Shown: positions 8,751-18,500, counted from the stretch's first letter. The stretch: DNA of 64,000 nt from Dehalococcoidia bacterium (GCA_020847985.1 JADLBC010000004.1:42776-106775), one strand, 5' to 3'. The notes: a model not told the origin generated them from the letters alone. A program made the numbers and translations.

Positions 8751-8756
8751 TATACT
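8751..8756 (+). promoter_or_regulatory. Predicted -10 box for the Eis-like acetyltransferase gene
   Basis: TATACT in the short gap after the beta-helix gene, 30 bp before the ATG at 8787. The short leader contains CCCGGAGCCC as a ribosome-binding site. Confidence 0.45.
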
Positions 8757-8786
8757 CGCCCGATTCCCCGCCACCCGGAGCCCGCC

Positions 8787-10007
8787 ATGACCGTGGAGAT
8801 CCGTCCCTGCCGCCAGGACGAAGTCGAGGAGTACGCGCGCGTCGTCGCCTACGTCTTCGCCGAGGACAGCGCCGACGACATGAACGAGGAGATTCGCAAC
8901 ATCTCCCCGGACTGGACCACGTGCGCGTTCGTCGATGGGCGCCTGGCCACGACCATGGGGGCCTTCCCGTTCACCGTGCGGCTGAACGGCAGGCCGGTGC
9001 ACATGGCAGGCGTCACGCAGGTCGGCACGCTCCCGATGTACCGGCGCCAGGGGCTGCTGCGAAAGGTGATGCAGCAGGGCTTCGAGACCATGCGCGAGCG
9101 CAACCAGCCGTTCGCCATCCTCTGGGCGAGCATGGCGGCCATCTACCAGCGCTTCGGCTATGGCATCGCCGCCGACACGGCTACCTACGAATTCGACCCG
9201 CGCGTCGCCCAGTTCGAAACCCGCCACGAGGCCCCCGGCACGATCACGATGACGACCGCCGAGGAGGCTTTCGCGACGATCAAGCAGATCTACATCCAGT
9301 GGGCGGGGCCGCGAAACATGGCCATCCATCGCGCCTCCGTCCTCTGGCAGGCCGACAATCTGCGACCCGCCCGGAAGGGCGCACCCGTGTACGCCGCCGT
9401 CTATCGCAACGCCGATGGCGAAGCTCGCGGTCACGTCACCTACGGCACCCGCAACCGCGAGCGCAGCGGGCCCGGCCCGGGGCAGGAGCTCAAGGTCACG
9501 GACTTCATCGCCCTCGACATGGAAGCCTACCGCGCCCTCTGGGAGTACCTCTGCCGCCACGACCTCGTCGGCACGATTGTCATGCCGCACGTCCTGCCCG
9601 TGGATGACCCCGCGCCCGGGCTGCTGCTCGAACCGCGCATGCTCCAGCGGCGCACCCAGGACGCGATCTGGATGCGCGTGATCGATGTGGAGAAGGCGCT
9701 TGCCGCGCGGCCCTACGGCGCCCGTGGCGAACTGACGCTGCGCATCGATGGCGATGCCATGTGCCCCTGGAACGACGCCACCTGGCTCATCGAGACCGAT
9801 GGCCCCTCCGCCATGGTCAGCCGTACGGACCGCAAACCAGACCTGACCATGCGCCCGAACGGCCTCGCACCGCTCATCTCGGGGCATACATCGGCGACGG
9901 CGCTGCATCGCGCGGGGGCGATTGAAGCCGCCGGCCCGGGTGCGCTCGCCACGGCGGACGCGCTCTTCCGCACGGAGTACGCGCCCTTCACGCCGAACCA
10001 CTTCTAG
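8787..10007 (+). CDS. Eis-like GNAT N-acetyltransferase
   Basis: The 406-residue protein has the Eis layout. An N-terminal GNAT domain carries the acetyl-CoA loop as VGTLPMYRRQGLLRKVM (about residues 80-96) and IYQRFGYGIA. A second GNAT-like middle domain and a C-terminal SCP2-like domain (LRIDGDAMCPWND to the end) follow. Mycobacterial Eis acetylates amines such as aminoglycosides and peptide lysines; the substrate here is unknown. The frame stays open far upstream, but GNAT homology begins at MTVEIRPC. The ATG at 8787 has a GGAG site and a TATACT box, so I take that start. A hairpin follows the stop. Confidence 0.87.
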   Translation: MTVEIRPCRQDEVEEYARVVAYVFAEDSADDMNEEIRNISPDWTTCAFVDGRLATTMGAFPFTVRLNGRPVHMAGVTQVGTLPMYRRQGLLRKVMQQGFETMRERNQPFAILWASMAAIYQRFGYGIAADTATYEFDPRVAQFETRHEAPGTITMTTAEEAFATIKQIYIQWAGPRNMAIHRASVLWQADNLRPARKGAPVYAAVYRNADGEARGHVTYGTRNRERSGPGPGQELKVTDFIALDMEAYRALWEYLCRHDLVGTIVMPHVLPVDDPAPGLLLEPRMLQRRTQDAIWMRVIDVEKALAARPYGARGELTLRIDGDAMCPWNDATWLIETDGPSAMVSRTDRKPDLTMRPNGLAPLISGHTSATALHRAGAIEAAGPGALATADALFRTEYAPFTPNHF

Positions 10008-10015
10008 CGCCAAAA

Positions 10016-10041
10016 GGGCCCCTCCGCGATGGAGAGGCCCC
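10016..10041 (-). terminator. Intrinsic terminator between convergent genes
   Basis: GGGCCCCTCC / GGAGAGGCCCC hairpin. On the minus strand it is followed by CTTTTGG, so it mainly serves the CAP-domain gene; it may also stop the acetyltransferase transcript. Confidence 0.7.
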
Positions 10042-10068
10042 GAGGCTTTCGGCGAACCGCGGTGCGCC

Positions 10069-11298
10069 TTACATGCCGTCGTCGAACACGCTGACGCGGT
10101 GCCCGGCGCAGTCCCAGAGCTCGGCGTCGTCGTTCTCGGAGTTGTTCCAGATCGCGCTGACCGTCCACCAGAGTTCGCCGGGGAGGATGCTGCCCTGGCC
10201 CGTGCCCGAGCGGATGCGCACCGTCCCGTTCAGTACGAAGCCCGAGGGGAAGGCGAACTCCTGGTTGCCACCCGTGCTCACCAGCTTCCACCCGGTAAGA
10301 TTCCCGCTGCCGGTCACATCGACCCACTCACCCTGCTTGCTGAGCCCGGTAATCGCCGCCGTGCCGCCGCCGCACGCCGGCCCCTGCGTCACCGTCATCG
10401 TGGGCGTCGCGGTAGGGCTCGGCGTCGTTGTCGCGCTCACCGTCGGGCTGGGCGCGGCGGCCGTGGGGGTTGGGGTGGGCGCGAAGGGGGTGGGCGTTGG
10501 GGTCGCGCCGCCGATCGCGGCCTGGCACGAATCGCACGCGAACTGCGCCATCGTGATGCGCCACAGCTGCGGCGAGGGCGTCGCCGTGGCGGTGGGCGTC
10601 GCCGTTGGGCTGACCGGAGTCGCCGTGCCCGCGGGCGTGGTGGCTGTGGGCGTCCAGGTGGCCGTTGGGCTTCCCGCCCCTGCCGTGCTCGTGGGCGAAG
10701 GGCTCGGGCTTGTCGTCGTCGCGGTCTGCGGGCAGGCGGTGCCGGCCGGGTACTGCGCGATGAGCGCGACCCAGGCCGTCAGCGTTCCCGCCTGGTTCCG
10801 CGCCACCGCCACGCCGACACACTTCACCGGCGGCGACCCGGCGGTGATGTACACGCCGCTCCCCGGGTAGGTGATGCCCACGATCGCCGCGGCAGGTGGG
10901 ACATTCGATCCGCCGCTCGAGCCGCTTCCGAAGACGCCTTCGCCGATGCCGTTGTAGTAGGGCGCCGGGTACCCGCAATCGCGTGCACGGTCGTTGAACG
11001 AACGGCCGAAGGTATCGCCGTGGCCACCCATCGCGCCGTGCGAGACCTGGTATTCGGCGAACCACGCCGCCGCCGCCGAAAGCGGTGCGCTCAGCGTCAG
11101 TTGCTGCGAATTGGCGATGTTCGCGTTACGCCACGCCTGCAGCAGCCCGAGGAACTCCTGTTCTTCGCCGCTAATCGAGGCCGAGACCGGGTCACAGGGC
11201 CCGGAGGCCGCCCGGGCCGGGGTGCTCCCCCCGGTCAGCATCGCCGCGCAGAACAGCACGGCCCCAAGGACCGCGAGCAACGGAACGCTCTTCACCAT
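10069..11298 (-). CDS. Exported CAP-domain protein with Thr/Pro stalk and lamin-tail domain
   Basis: The 409 residues divide into four parts. A signal peptide comes first (SVPLLAVLGAVLFCAAML ... ARA). A CAP/SCP-like domain follows (about 35-195) with FLGLLQAWRNANIANSQQLTLS, AAAWFAEYQVSHGAMGGHGD and GEGVFGSG. A long Thr/Pro/Ala-rich stalk is interrupted by ITMAQFACDSCQAAIGG. The C-terminal lamin-tail-type beta domain (about 310-405) has ITGLSKQGEWVDVTGSG and LWDCAGHRVSVFDD. CAP proteins in bacteria are extracellular with varied or unknown roles. The same kind of stalk and lamin-tail domain recur in the large surface protein at the right end of the window. It ends at an intrinsic terminator shared with the convergent gene. 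Confidence 0.82.
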   Translation of the reverse strand: MVKSVPLLAVLGAVLFCAAMLTGGSTPARAASGPCDPVSASISGEEQEFLGLLQAWRNANIANSQQLTLSAPLSAAAAWFAEYQVSHGAMGGHGDTFGRSFNDRARDCGYPAPYYNGIGEGVFGSGSSGGSNVPPAAAIVGITYPGSGVYITAGSPPVKCVGVAVARNQAGTLTAWVALIAQYPAGTACPQTATTTSPSPSPTSTAGAGSPTATWTPTATTPAGTATPVSPTATPTATATPSPQLWRITMAQFACDSCQAAIGGATPTPTPFAPTPTPTAAAPSPTVSATTTPSPTATPTMTVTQGPACGGGTAAITGLSKQGEWVDVTGSGNLTGWKLVSTGGNQEFAFPSGFVLNGTVRIRSGTGQGSILPGELWWTVSAIWNNSENDDAELWDCAGHRVSVFDDGM

Positions 11299-11426
11299 AG
11301 AAAAGACCCGCCAGCACCCCCCGCGCGAGCCACCATAACACTGGCGTGTCCGTTCGGGTCAAGGCGATTGCGAGCGTCTCGCGGAGATCTTGCGGCCGGT
11401 TTACACGCTTGCGGGCCGAGGGCGGG

Positions 11427-11933
11427 CTACCCCTGGTCGAAGGGAAAGGCGCGGCCACGCGCGAGTTCGGCCACGCGCCGCGCGGCTTCCTCGGCCCGGC
11501 GGATCACATCCTCCGGGTAGCCGTACTTGCGCTGGTGCGCATCGAATTCGTCCTCGTCGAGGAACTCGATGCACCCGTTCGGACGCACGCAGACATCCAG
11601 GTCGAGGTCGACGTACGTCAGTTCGTCACCGCGCAGCGCCGGGGGCGTGGTCACGTTGCAGTACCAGAGCGCGAGCGCGCACCCGGGCCTCGAAAGCCGG
11701 AAGACGTTGAACCAGCGGTCCCGCCAGAAGTACACCCGACTGTTGTAGGGCGAACGAAATTCGCCGCGGCTCGTGTAGATCGGGGTGCGGGCCCGGTATT
11801 CGGTCACGAGCAGGTTGCCATCGTCCGAAAGCACCCGGAACGGCTGGACCCAATGTTCCGCGCCGTCGTACTTGGTGGCACGCAGCGTAATTCGCGAACC
11901 CGGCGCAGCCACCGATTCGGGGTGCCCTTCCAT
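11427..11933 (-). CDS. DUF402-domain protein
   Basis: The protein has about 168 residues with a DUF402 core: VYFWRDRWFNVFRL, then YCNVTTPPALRGDELTYVDLDLDVCV, and LDEDEFDAHQRKYGYPEDVI. DUF402 proteins related to FAU-1 and nucleoside-phosphate phosphatases bind metal through a cluster of acidic residues, here DLDLD and DEDEFD. I infer an RNA- or nucleotide-related hydrolase, without proof. An ATG at 11948 would add five residues. The ATG at 11933 is preferred because TATCAT lies six bases before it, matching the leaderless pattern seen elsewhere in the window. Monocistronic. Confidence 0.75.
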   Translation of the reverse strand: MEGHPESVAAPGSRITLRATKYDGAEHWVQPFRVLSDDGNLLVTEYRARTPIYTSRGEFRSPYNSRVYFWRDRWFNVFRLSRPGCALALWYCNVTTPPALRGDELTYVDLDLDVCVRPNGCIEFLDEDEFDAHQRKYGYPEDVIRRAEEAARRVAELARGRAFPFDQG

Positions 11934-11939
11934 TCCGCG

Positions 11940-11945
11940 ATGATA
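11940..11945 (-). promoter_or_regulatory. Predicted -10 box, leaderless type, for the DUF402 gene
   Basis: TATCAT on the minus strand, six bases before the ATG at 11933. It overlaps the alternative ATG at 11948. Confidence 0.4.
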
Positions 11946-12019
11946 CATGCGGCCCCCCGCCCCCGGCGCCTTTTACGTGAAGTTCCCCGAAAAAATCGAT
12001 GAAGCGCGGCTTTGCCCGC

Positions 12020-12172
12020 CTAGTCGTTCACCAGGATCAGGCCCATGAGCGTGCCGATGCCCAACGCGGCGATGCCCATCATTGCGCAGATCACGATGTG
12101 GATCGGCTTGAAGTCCGCGACGATGTCCTGGTGCATCGGTGCGGCGTTCGGGTCCTGGTGCGCGTCGGCCAT
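12020..12172 (-). CDS. Small single-pass membrane protein
   Basis: A 50-residue ORF starting MADAHQDPNAAPMHQDIVAD. One hydrophobic helix runs from about residue 24 to 48 (IHIVICAMMGIAALGIGTLM) and the tail is LILVND. The ATG has a GGGGGATTG stretch 5-10 bases upstream as ribosome-binding site. The composition (short acidic soluble N-terminus plus one clean helix) fits a real small membrane protein, perhaps a subunit or assembly factor. No family is recognised and the neighbours (DUF402, DUF309) give no clue. Confidence is moderate because the ORF is short. Confidence 0.5.
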   Translation of the reverse strand: MADAHQDPNAAPMHQDIVADFKPIHIVICAMMGIAALGIGTLMGLILVND

Positions 12173-12250
12173 GGCCAATCCCCCGGGGTGTGCGTGCCCC
12201 GATTGTGATGCCGCGCCCGCTTGCACGCACATCGGCCGGCATCCCCCTGC

Positions 12251-12256
12251 TACCGT
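12251..12256 (+). promoter_or_regulatory. Predicted -10 box, leaderless type, for the DUF309 gene
   Basis: TACCGT followed by six bases and the ATG at 12263. No Shine-Dalgarno site can fit in the gap. Confidence 0.45.
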
Positions 12257-12262
12257 GTCTTC

Positions 12263-12751
12263 ATGCCTCGAACCCTCGTGACGAAGCGCATCACCGTTCC
12301 CGGCAACCTCCAGGCCGCCTGCGACCAATTCAACCGGGGCCAGTTCTTCGAATGCCACGAAACGCTCGAGGAGATCTGGCAACAGGAACACGGCCCCGTG
12401 CGCGACCTCTTTAAGGGACTGATCCAGCTCGCCGCCGCGTTCGTGCACATCACGCGCAACCACTACCGCGGGCCGGACCGCCTCCTCGGCACCGCGGCCG
12501 GCTACCTCCGGCCCTATACGGACACCGGCGCCATGGGGTTCGATGCCGCCGCGCTGGTCGCCGCGATCGAGGCCGCGCATGCCCGCCTGCGCGCGGCCGG
12601 CCCGGCCAACCCGGCCTCCCTCTACCCCGGCGCCGAGCCCGTGCTCACTTTCGACGCCGCGAGCCTTCCCGCCGAAGCCCGCCGCTGGCGCGCGTGGGGA
12701 TTCAATGACGAGGGCCTCGCGACTGTGAACGAGATCACAATCATCGAGTAA
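12263..12751 (+). CDS. DUF309-domain protein
   Basis: The 162 residues carry the DUF309 hallmark: FNRGQFFECHETLEEIWQQE followed by RDLFKGLIQLAAAFVHITRNHYRGP. DUF309 proteins are small helical proteins with conserved His and Glu residues; their role is unknown. The frame is open 42 bases further upstream, but the ATG at 12263 begins the conserved part and has a TACCGT box six bases before it, implying a leaderless transcript. It is transcribed in the direction of the ABC exporter, but the 159-base gap and a separate TACGCT box suggest separate promoters. Confidence 0.82.
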   Translation: MPRTLVTKRITVPGNLQAACDQFNRGQFFECHETLEEIWQQEHGPVRDLFKGLIQLAAAFVHITRNHYRGPDRLLGTAAGYLRPYTDTGAMGFDAAALVAAIEAAHARLRAAGPANPASLYPGAEPVLTFDAASLPAEARRWRAWGFNDEGLATVNEITIIE

Positions 12752-12910
12752 ACGTTTTCCCCGGGGAGCTTTCCTTCGCCAGCCCGAACGGCGCTCGCGC
12801 GGTACGCTCGAGGGCAGCGCCCGCGGTCCTGTGCGCGAGCCCGATCACGACCCCGCCAACGCCCGCCCGGGCAGGCTCGCGGGTCCACCACGCCACGGGG
12901 GAGGCGAAAA

Positions 12911-13663
12911 GTGCCAGCAGACAACGGAACCACCATGCCGGCCGATGAGGTCGTCATCGAAGCCCGCGATGTCCAGAAGACATACGACACCGGGTCGATC
13001 CAGGTGCATGCCCTGCGCGGCGTCAGCCTCTCGGTCCGCCGGGGCGAAATGGTGGCCATCATGGGGCCTTCCGGCTGCGGCAAGACGACCCTGCTCAACA
13101 GCCTCTCCGGGCTCGATGACTTCGACTCCGGCGACGTCCTCATCAACGGCACGGACATCACGCGCATGCCCGACGACAAGAAGACCGAGTTCCGCGCCCG
13201 CGACATGGGCTTCGTCTTCCAGACGTACAACCTGCTGCCCGTGCTCACCGCCGCCGAGAACGTGGAGCTGCCGCTCATCGTCTCTGGCACGCGCCCGAAG
13301 CTGGCCCGCGAAATGGCCCTCCAGGCGCTCGACCGCGTGAACCTCCGCGATAAGGCGAACCAGCGCCCGTCGCAGCTTTCCGGAGGGCAGCGGCAACGTA
13401 TTACCGTCGCTCGCGCCGTCGTGAACCGGCCCGCGATCATGTGGGCCGATGAGCCCACCGGCGCCCTCGATTCGGCCACGGCGACCGAGATCATGGACCT
13501 CATCGTCGAACTCAACCAGAGCGCGCATCAGACGTGCGTGATCGTCACGCACGACCCGAAGGTCGCCGCGCGCTGCCATCGCACCGTGCACATGGCCGAC
13601 GGCCTCATCGTCCGGGAGGACACGCAGGCCACCATGCGCGAGGTGGCGGGGAGCCACGCGTGA
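12911..13663 (+). CDS. ABC transporter ATP-binding protein, MacB/LolD type
   Basis: A 250-residue ATPase with Walker [10 protein letters not shown] (about residue 53), Q-loop [17 protein letters not shown], signature [15 protein letters not shown], Walker [15 protein letters not shown] and H-loop [10 protein letters not shown]. The QTYNLLP and EPTGALDS blocks are typical of the MacB/LolD/FtsE group, which powers FtsX-type permeases rather than channels. The GTG start at 12911 has GGGGGAGGC upstream; the GTG is followed by a second possible start at MPADEVV. The stop overlaps the permease start (GTGA), so the two are one unit. The mechanism is probably mechanical transmission for lipoprotein or peptide export or for envelope hydrolase control; cargo unknown. 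Confidence 0.92.
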   Translation: MPADNGTTMPADEVVIEARDVQKTYDTGSIQVHALRGVSLSVRRGEMVAIMGPSGCGKTTLLNSLSGLDDFDSGDVLINGTDITRMPDDKKTEFRARDMGFVFQTYNLLPVLTAAENVELPLIVSGTRPKLAREMALQALDRVNLRDKANQRPSQLSGGQRQRITVARAVVNRPAIMWADEPTGALDSATATEIMDLIVELNQSAHQTCVIVTHDPKVAARCHRTVHMADGLIVREDTQATMREVAGSHA

Positions 13664-16600
13664 ACGAGCTGTTCGGTCTCTCCATGACCTACATCGCGAT
13701 TGGCTGCGTCGCCGCCACCGCGCTCATCTTCCTGCTGGTGGCGCTCATCGCCATCCGCAATCCCGTGATGTTTAAGATGGGATTGCGCAACATCCCCCGC
13801 CGGAAGGCGCAGACGGCGCTCATCATCATCGGCCTCATGCTCTCCACGCTGATCATGAGCGCCGCCTTCGGCACGGGTGACACCCTCACCACCAGCGTCA
13901 CGGAGGAGGTGTACAACCTTCTCGGCGAGGCCGACGAGCTCATCTCCTGGGACACCGACAAGCAGCCTGCTGCCCAGGACGAACAGGTCATCCCCCTGAG
14001 CGAAGTCGAGGGATGGCAGAAGCAGTTTGCCAATGACCCCGATATCGAAGCGTTCGTTCCGCTCAGCTTCGAAAGGCTCCCCGTTCAGAACCAGCGCACC
14101 CGCCTGAACGAAGCCACCGCCACGATCGTCGGCTTCCGCGCCGCCGACGCCGCGGCCCTCGGCGGCCTTCGCGATGTCAACGGCAATTCCCTCGCGCTCA
14201 CCGGCAACGAGATCGCCGTGAACGAGGACCTCGCCGAAAAAATTGACGCCCGACCCGGCGACCAGCTCTCCGTCTTCTACGAAGGCAAGCCCTTCACCCT
14301 CGTGGTCAAGGCGATCACCCCCAACCAGATCCTCAGCGGCGCCTTCAACACCGTCGACAGGCAGGGCGGCGGCGTCGATTTCGCCACCCTCGCCGCAATC
14401 AGCGGCAACGGCCAGAACGCCAACGGCGTGTTCGTGTCCAACCGTGGCGGCGTCAAGACGGGCATGGGCCGCTCCGACGCGGTCGTCGAGAAGCTCGAAT
14501 CCGCCATCGGCGACCGGCCCTACCAGGTCGAGGCGTTCAAGAAGGATTCCGTGGCCTTCGCCGAGCTTATCGGGAACGCCTTCACCACCATCTTTGTGGT
14601 CTTCGGCCTCTTCTCCATCGCCGCCGGCGTACTCCTGATATTCCTCATCTTCGTCATGCTCGCCGCCGAGCGGAAACCCGAAATGGGTATGGCCCGCGCC
14701 GTCGGCGCCAAGCGCCGCCAGCTCGTCGAATCCTTCCTCGCCGAGGGCATGGGCTACGACCTCGGGTCGGCCATCGTCGGGCTGGTCGCGGGCATGGGCG
14801 TAACCGTGCTCATGGTCGCCATCATCAAATCGTTCGCGGGCGATAACCTGGGGCTGGACCTCACCGTGTCCTTCACGCCGCGCAGCCTCATCGTCGCCTT
14901 CTGCCTCGGCGTGATTGCGACCTTCATCGTGATCTTCATTTCGTCATGGCGCGCCAGCCGCCTGAACATCACGGCCGCCATCCGCGACCTTCCCGAATCG
15001 CACCCGGTGAACCCGGAAGCCTCCACCTGGCGCGGCTATATCCGGGCCGCGCTCAACGGCGTCCTCGCCACCGGCGTGCCCGTGGGCGCATCGCTGTTCC
15101 TGCTCGGGCCGATGGGCATGGTGCCCGGCGCCGTCCTCATCGTGATCGGGCTCATCGCGCCCTGGTTCTACCTTCTCCGCGGCCACAACACCGGCCAGTC
15201 CCGTGAACACCGTACGACCGAAGGTCCTCCCCGCTGGCCGTGGATTCTCGGGCTCGCCCTGCCCGTCATCGGCTGGTTCCTCATCCTGCCGTGGTACCTG
15301 GTCGCGTTCGTGCTCGTGCGCTTCACGCGAGACCGCAAACCGGCGTCGCTGCCGGCGTGGCTTCCCGTGGCCGGCATCCTCGTGCCGCCGCTGGGCTTCG
15401 TCGTGGCGCTCCTCCAGGAGGCCCGTGCCCAGATCGCCTGGAGCGTGGGCGTCGCATTCGCCTTCGGCCTCGCGGGTGTGGCGATGACCTATGCCGGCAT
15501 GGACCGCGACAGCGCGTTCTGGTTCCTGCTTGGCGTCTCGCTGCTGTTCCTGTTCGCGGCCGTCACGTTGCGCTACTTCGGGGTCTCGCCCCGCCTTTCG
15601 TTCACCGCCACCAGCGCCCTCCTGCTCGTGATCTGGTACCTCCCGGGGAGCGTTTACGACAACGTCGTGGGCGAACTGAACGGCGACATCGAGATGTTCT
15701 TCCTGAGCGGCATGGTGATGGTCACCGCCGCCGTCTTCATCGTCGTCTATAACGCCGACATCGTGCTGCCGTTGATTGCCCGGCTCGGTTCCCGCTTCGG
15801 CCGCATCCTGCCCGCCATCAAGACGGGCGTCGCATACCCGCTGACGGCCCGTTTCCGCACGGGCATGACGATGACCATGATCGGCCTGATCATGTTCTCC
15901 CTCGTCATGATGGCGACGATGAACACGAATTTCTCGGCACTCTACCTCAACGATGAGTCCCGCGGCGGCTTCGATGTCATCGTCCAGCCAAACGAGAACA
16001 ACCACATCGATGACCTTGCTTCGACCCTGAACGCGGCCGGCCTGCCGCCGACGGCCATCCAGACCGTCGCCCAGATCCGCCTGGCCGGGTCGTACGAAGC
16101 CGAAGTCCAGAACAAGGACCACCGCAAGGTCGACAACGACAGGACCCCCGAATCCGGCGACAAGTATGCACCGGACTTCCTCCGATTCTCCGTGATTGGC
16201 GCGGACGAAGGCTTCCTGCGGGCCACGAACATCGGCATGCGTATTCGCGCCGAAGGGTACGAATCCGACCAGCAGGTGTGGCAGGCGCTGCTCGCCGACC
16301 CCACCAAGGCCGTCATCCCTTCCTACCTGGTCACGGCCGATGCCGGCTTCGGCCCGCCCACTGGCGACCTCCTGAAGCTGAACGAAATCACCGGCCCCTT
16401 CCAGCCGTTCACCCTGGACATTCGTGACCCGGGGTCCGGGAATGTCAGCACGGTCACGGTGATCGGCATCATGAAGGACGCCGCGGGGACCTTCCTCACC
16501 CTGGGCGGCAACGCCGATGGCACGGGCGGCATCCTCACGGGCATGGCCACGCTCGAAAAGACGTTCCCGAACGCCCGCAGCCAGCGCTTCTACCTCACCC

Positions 16601-17121
16601 TGAAGGAAGGCGTCGACTCCGAGGAGTACGCGAAACAGGTCGAATCCACGCTCGTGCAGGCAAGCGCCGATTCGCTGCAGAAGCTTCTCGACGACCAGCA
16701 GGCCATCTCGAACGGCTTCCTGCTCGTCTTCCAGGGGTTCATGGGGCTGGGCCTGATTGTCGGCATCGCGGCCCTCGCGGTGGTGGCGTCGCGCGCCGTC
16801 GTGGAGCGCCGCCAACAGATCGGCATGCTGCGCGCGATCGGCTACCAGCGGAGCATGGTCGCGCTCAGCTTCCTCTTCGAATCCGGGTTCATCGCCATTT
16901 CGGGCATCCTGCTCGGCCTGGTGCTGGGGCTGTCGCTTTCATGGGTGCTCTTCGTCTCCGGAGATTTCGGCGAAGAGTCGAAGAACATGCCGTTCGCGGT
17001 GCCCTGGCTGAACCTGGCGATCATCTGCGGCATCGCCTTTACGGCGTCGATGTTGATGACCTTCCTTCCGGCGCGCGGCGCTTCGCATGTGCCCGTCGCC
17101 GAAGCCCTCCGGTACGAATAG
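13660..17121 (+). CDS. Giant FtsX/MacB-type ABC permease
   Basis: The protein has 1153 residues, against about 400 (FtsX, LolC) or 650 (MacB). It begins with a hydrophobic helix (about 9-31) and another at 52-68 ([20 protein letters not shown]). An extracellular domain follows, then a first FtsX core (about 300-430, with [29 protein letters not shown]). A block of roughly eight extra membrane segments occupies about 460-705. Then comes a second FtsX unit whose extracellular domain ends near 1010 and whose core reads [21 protein letters not shown]. So two FtsX units and an internal multi-pass insert lie in one chain. The GTG start overlaps the ATPase stop. Role inferred: partner of the ATPase just upstream. 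Confidence 0.88.
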   Translation: MNELFGLSMTYIAIGCVAATALIFLLVALIAIRNPVMFKMGLRNIPRRKAQTALIIIGLMLSTLIMSAAFGTGDTLTTSVTEEVYNLLGEADELISWDTDKQPAAQDEQVIPLSEVEGWQKQFANDPDIEAFVPLSFERLPVQNQRTRLNEATATIVGFRAADAAALGGLRDVNGNSLALTGNEIAVNEDLAEKIDARPGDQLSVFYEGKPFTLVVKAITPNQILSGAFNTVDRQGGGVDFATLAAISGNGQNANGVFVSNRGGVKTGMGRSDAVVEKLESAIGDRPYQVEAFKKDSVAFAELIGNAFTTIFVVFGLFSIAAGVLLIFLIFVMLAAERKPEMGMARAVGAKRRQLVESFLAEGMGYDLGSAIVGLVAGMGVTVLMVAIIKSFAGDNLGLDLTVSFTPRSLIVAFCLGVIATFIVIFISSWRASRLNITAAIRDLPESHPVNPEASTWRGYIRAALNGVLATGVPVGASLFLLGPMGMVPGAVLIVIGLIAPWFYLLRGHNTGQSREHRTTEGPPRWPWILGLALPVIGWFLILPWYLVAFVLVRFTRDRKPASLPAWLPVAGILVPPLGFVVALLQEARAQIAWSVGVAFAFGLAGVAMTYAGMDRDSAFWFLLGVSLLFLFAAVTLRYFGVSPRLSFTATSALLLVIWYLPGSVYDNVVGELNGDIEMFFLSGMVMVTAAVFIVVYNADIVLPLIARLGSRFGRILPAIKTGVAYPLTARFRTGMTMTMIGLIMFSLVMMATMNTNFSALYLNDESRGGFDVIVQPNENNHIDDLASTLNAAGLPPTAIQTVAQIRLAGSYEAEVQNKDHRKVDNDRTPESGDKYAPDFLRFSVIGADEGFLRATNIGMRIRAEGYESDQQVWQALLADPTKAVIPSYLVTADAGFGPPTGDLLKLNEITGPFQPFTLDIRDPGSGNVSTVTVIGIMKDAAGTFLTLGGNADGTGGILTGMATLEKTFPNARSQRFYLTLKEGVDSEEYAKQVESTLVQASADSLQKLLDDQQAISNGFLLVFQGFMGLGLIVGIAALAVVASRAVVERRQQIGMLRAIGYQRSMVALSFLFESGFIAISGILLGLVLGLSLSWVLFVSGDFGEESKNMPFAVPWLNLAIICGIAFTASMLMTFLPARGASHVPVAEALRYE

Positions 17122-17194
17122 CAGGCGCGGGGCCGTGCGGGTGTCAGAGCACCCAGGCGGCCTCAGCCGTCCTGCCTTCTGAACGCTCCCCTGC

Positions 17195-17200
17195 TACAGT
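17195..17200 (+). promoter_or_regulatory. Predicted -10 box, leaderless type, for the SDR gene
   Basis: TACAGT followed by six C/G bases (no ribosome-binding site possible) and the GTG at 17207. Confidence 0.45.
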
Positions 17201-17206
17201 CCCCCC

Positions 17207-17989
17207 GTGGACCGTCCCGAGCTGCTCGGCACCCGTCTGTTCGACCTCACCGGCAGGGTCGCGGTCGTCACCGGCGCGGGGCGCGGGCTCGGCCGCACGA
17301 TGGCGCTGGCGCTCGCGGCGGCCGGCGCGGACATCGCCGCGAGCAGCCGCACGCTCCCGGAGCTGGAATCCCTCGCCACCGAGGTGCGCGCCCTGGGCCG
17401 TGCCTGCGAACCCATCCCGGCCGACATAACGGACCCGGCCGCGGCCGATGCGCTCGCCGCCGTCGCCATCGGCCGCTTCGGGCACATCGACATCCTGGTG
17501 AACAACGCGGGCATCAACATCCGCAAGCCGGTGCTCGAACTCACGCACGCCGAGTACCGCCAGGTGCTCGCGACCAACCTCGAAGGCTACTTCCTCGCCG
17601 CGAAAGCGATCGGCCCACACTTGGTCGCACGCGGCACGGGGAAGGTGATCAACATTTCGAGCATCCTCGGCAGCGTCGCACTCCCGAACCAGGCCGCCTA
17701 CGCCAGCGCCAAGGGCGGCATCGAGCAGTTGACGAAGGTGCTCGCACTCGAATGGGCGTCCGCGAACGTGCAGGTGAACGCCATCGCCCCCACCTACTTC
17801 GAGACCGACCTCACGCGCCCGCTCTACGAGGACCCGGAACGCCGCCGCTTCATCACCGAACGCACGCCGGCCGGGCGCTGGGGGCAGCCGCACGAACTCG
17901 CCGGCGCCGTCATCTTCCTCGCCAGCGCCGCGAGCGACTACATCACCGGCCACACGCTCGTGGTCGATGGCGGCTGGATGGCCTGGTAG
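17207..17989 (+). CDS. Short-chain dehydrogenase/reductase
   Basis: A 260-residue classical SDR. The cofactor motif is TGAGRGLGRTMA near residue 22, followed by LVNNAGINIR, active-site Ser in NISSILGSVALPNQ and the YASAKGG catalytic Tyr-Lys pair, and a C-terminal GHTLVVDGGWMAW. The pattern resembles gluconate 5-dehydrogenase and 2-deoxy-D-gluconate 3-dehydrogenase relatives. The residues after the second beta strand (SSRTLPELE) leave cofactor preference open. The start is GTG with a TACAGT box six bases upstream. The neighbour on the right is convergent. Reaction class is certain, substrate is not. Confidence 0.9.
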   Translation: MDRPELLGTRLFDLTGRVAVVTGAGRGLGRTMALALAAAGADIAASSRTLPELESLATEVRALGRACEPIPADITDPAAADALAAVAIGRFGHIDILVNNAGINIRKPVLELTHAEYRQVLATNLEGYFLAAKAIGPHLVARGTGKVINISSILGSVALPNQAAYASAKGGIEQLTKVLALEWASANVQVNAIAPTYFETDLTRPLYEDPERRRFITERTPAGRWGQPHELAGAVIFLASAASDYITGHTLVVDGGWMAW

Positions 17990-17992
17990 GGG

Positions 17993-18463
17993 CTACCGCC
18001 GGTGGTATTGCATCGGGCGCGAAGGCCAGTCCGCCGCCGTGGTCGTGGCACGCGGAGCGGCTTCGCCCGGCGCCGCGGGGGCATCCTGCCAGAAGGTGAA
18101 GAGGTAGTTGTCCGGGCCCATCACCTGGCACTCCAGGTGCCCGTCGATGTCCGCCGGGGGCATGACCGAGAGCGCGCCCATCGCAAGGGCCGTCGCATAC
18201 GCCTGCTGCGTGGCCGGCACGCGTAGCCGGATCTCGGCGCCGATGCCACGGGCCACGCCTTCGCGGGCCAGTGCGTTGAACCATGGGTGCGAACGCGACG
18301 CTTCGTCGGCGTGGAGCGAGATGCGGCCGCCGTCCGCGTCCAGTTCCGCGAAGCCGGGGTGGCGGGCCACCACGCGCACCGATGCCGCCTTCTCCAAAAA
18401 GTCGGTCACGCCGGGGATGTCCGTCGTCCACAACACGAGCCCGAGCCCGCTTTCGCCTGCCAA
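17993..18463 (-). CDS. VOC (glyoxalase/bleomycin resistance) family protein
   Basis: A 156-residue protein of the vicinal-oxygen-chelate fold. It has a first beta-alpha unit LVLWTTDIPGVTDFLEKA, then FAELDADGGRISLHADEA, and a second module EIRLRVPATQQAYATALAMG ending MGPDNYLFTFWQD. Possible metal ligands are a His near residue 50 and a Glu near 110. The likely start is TTG at 18463, because GGAGG lies seven bases before it and a TATACT box further up. The substrate is unknown. It is convergent with the SDR gene, and it is separated from the thiolase pair by about 150 bases in which I see no gene. Confidence 0.65.
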   Translation of the reverse strand: MAGESGLGLVLWTTDIPGVTDFLEKAASVRVVARHPGFAELDADGGRISLHADEASRSHPWFNALAREGVARGIGAEIRLRVPATQQAYATALAMGALSVMPPADIDGHLECQVMGPDNYLFTFWQDAPAAPGEAAPRATTTAADWPSRPMQYHRR

Positions 18464-18494
18464 CGCCGAGCCTCCGCACCCTCCGCCAGCGGGC

Positions 18495-18500
18495 AGTATA
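18495..18500 (-). promoter_or_regulatory. Predicted -10 box for the VOC gene
   Basis: TATACT on the minus strand, about 32 bp before the TTG start. TTGATA and TTGACT occur upstream but at spacings too short for a standard -35. Confidence 0.4.

Noticed and set aside
8133..8786. Upstream extension of the Eis-like acetyltransferase frame
   Set aside because: It runs inside the beta-helix gene in another frame; GNAT homology, the ribosome-binding site and the -10 box all place the start at 8787.
10400..10720. Repetitive GTGGGCGTCGCC-like DNA suggesting tandem repeats or a CRISPR
   Set aside because: It encodes Thr/Pro-rich stalk codons; units are irregular, there are no spacers, and similar DNA occurs in every stalk gene (36880-36970, 58920-59460, 63320-63520).
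14944..16815. 623-codon open frame opposite the ABC permease
   Set aside because: His/Arg/Glu-rich shadow of the permease reading frame, no start signal and no domain.
17122..17206. Hairpin GGGTGTCAGAGCACCC after the ABC permease
   Set aside because: Only a 5-bp stem and no T-tract; not enough to call a terminator.
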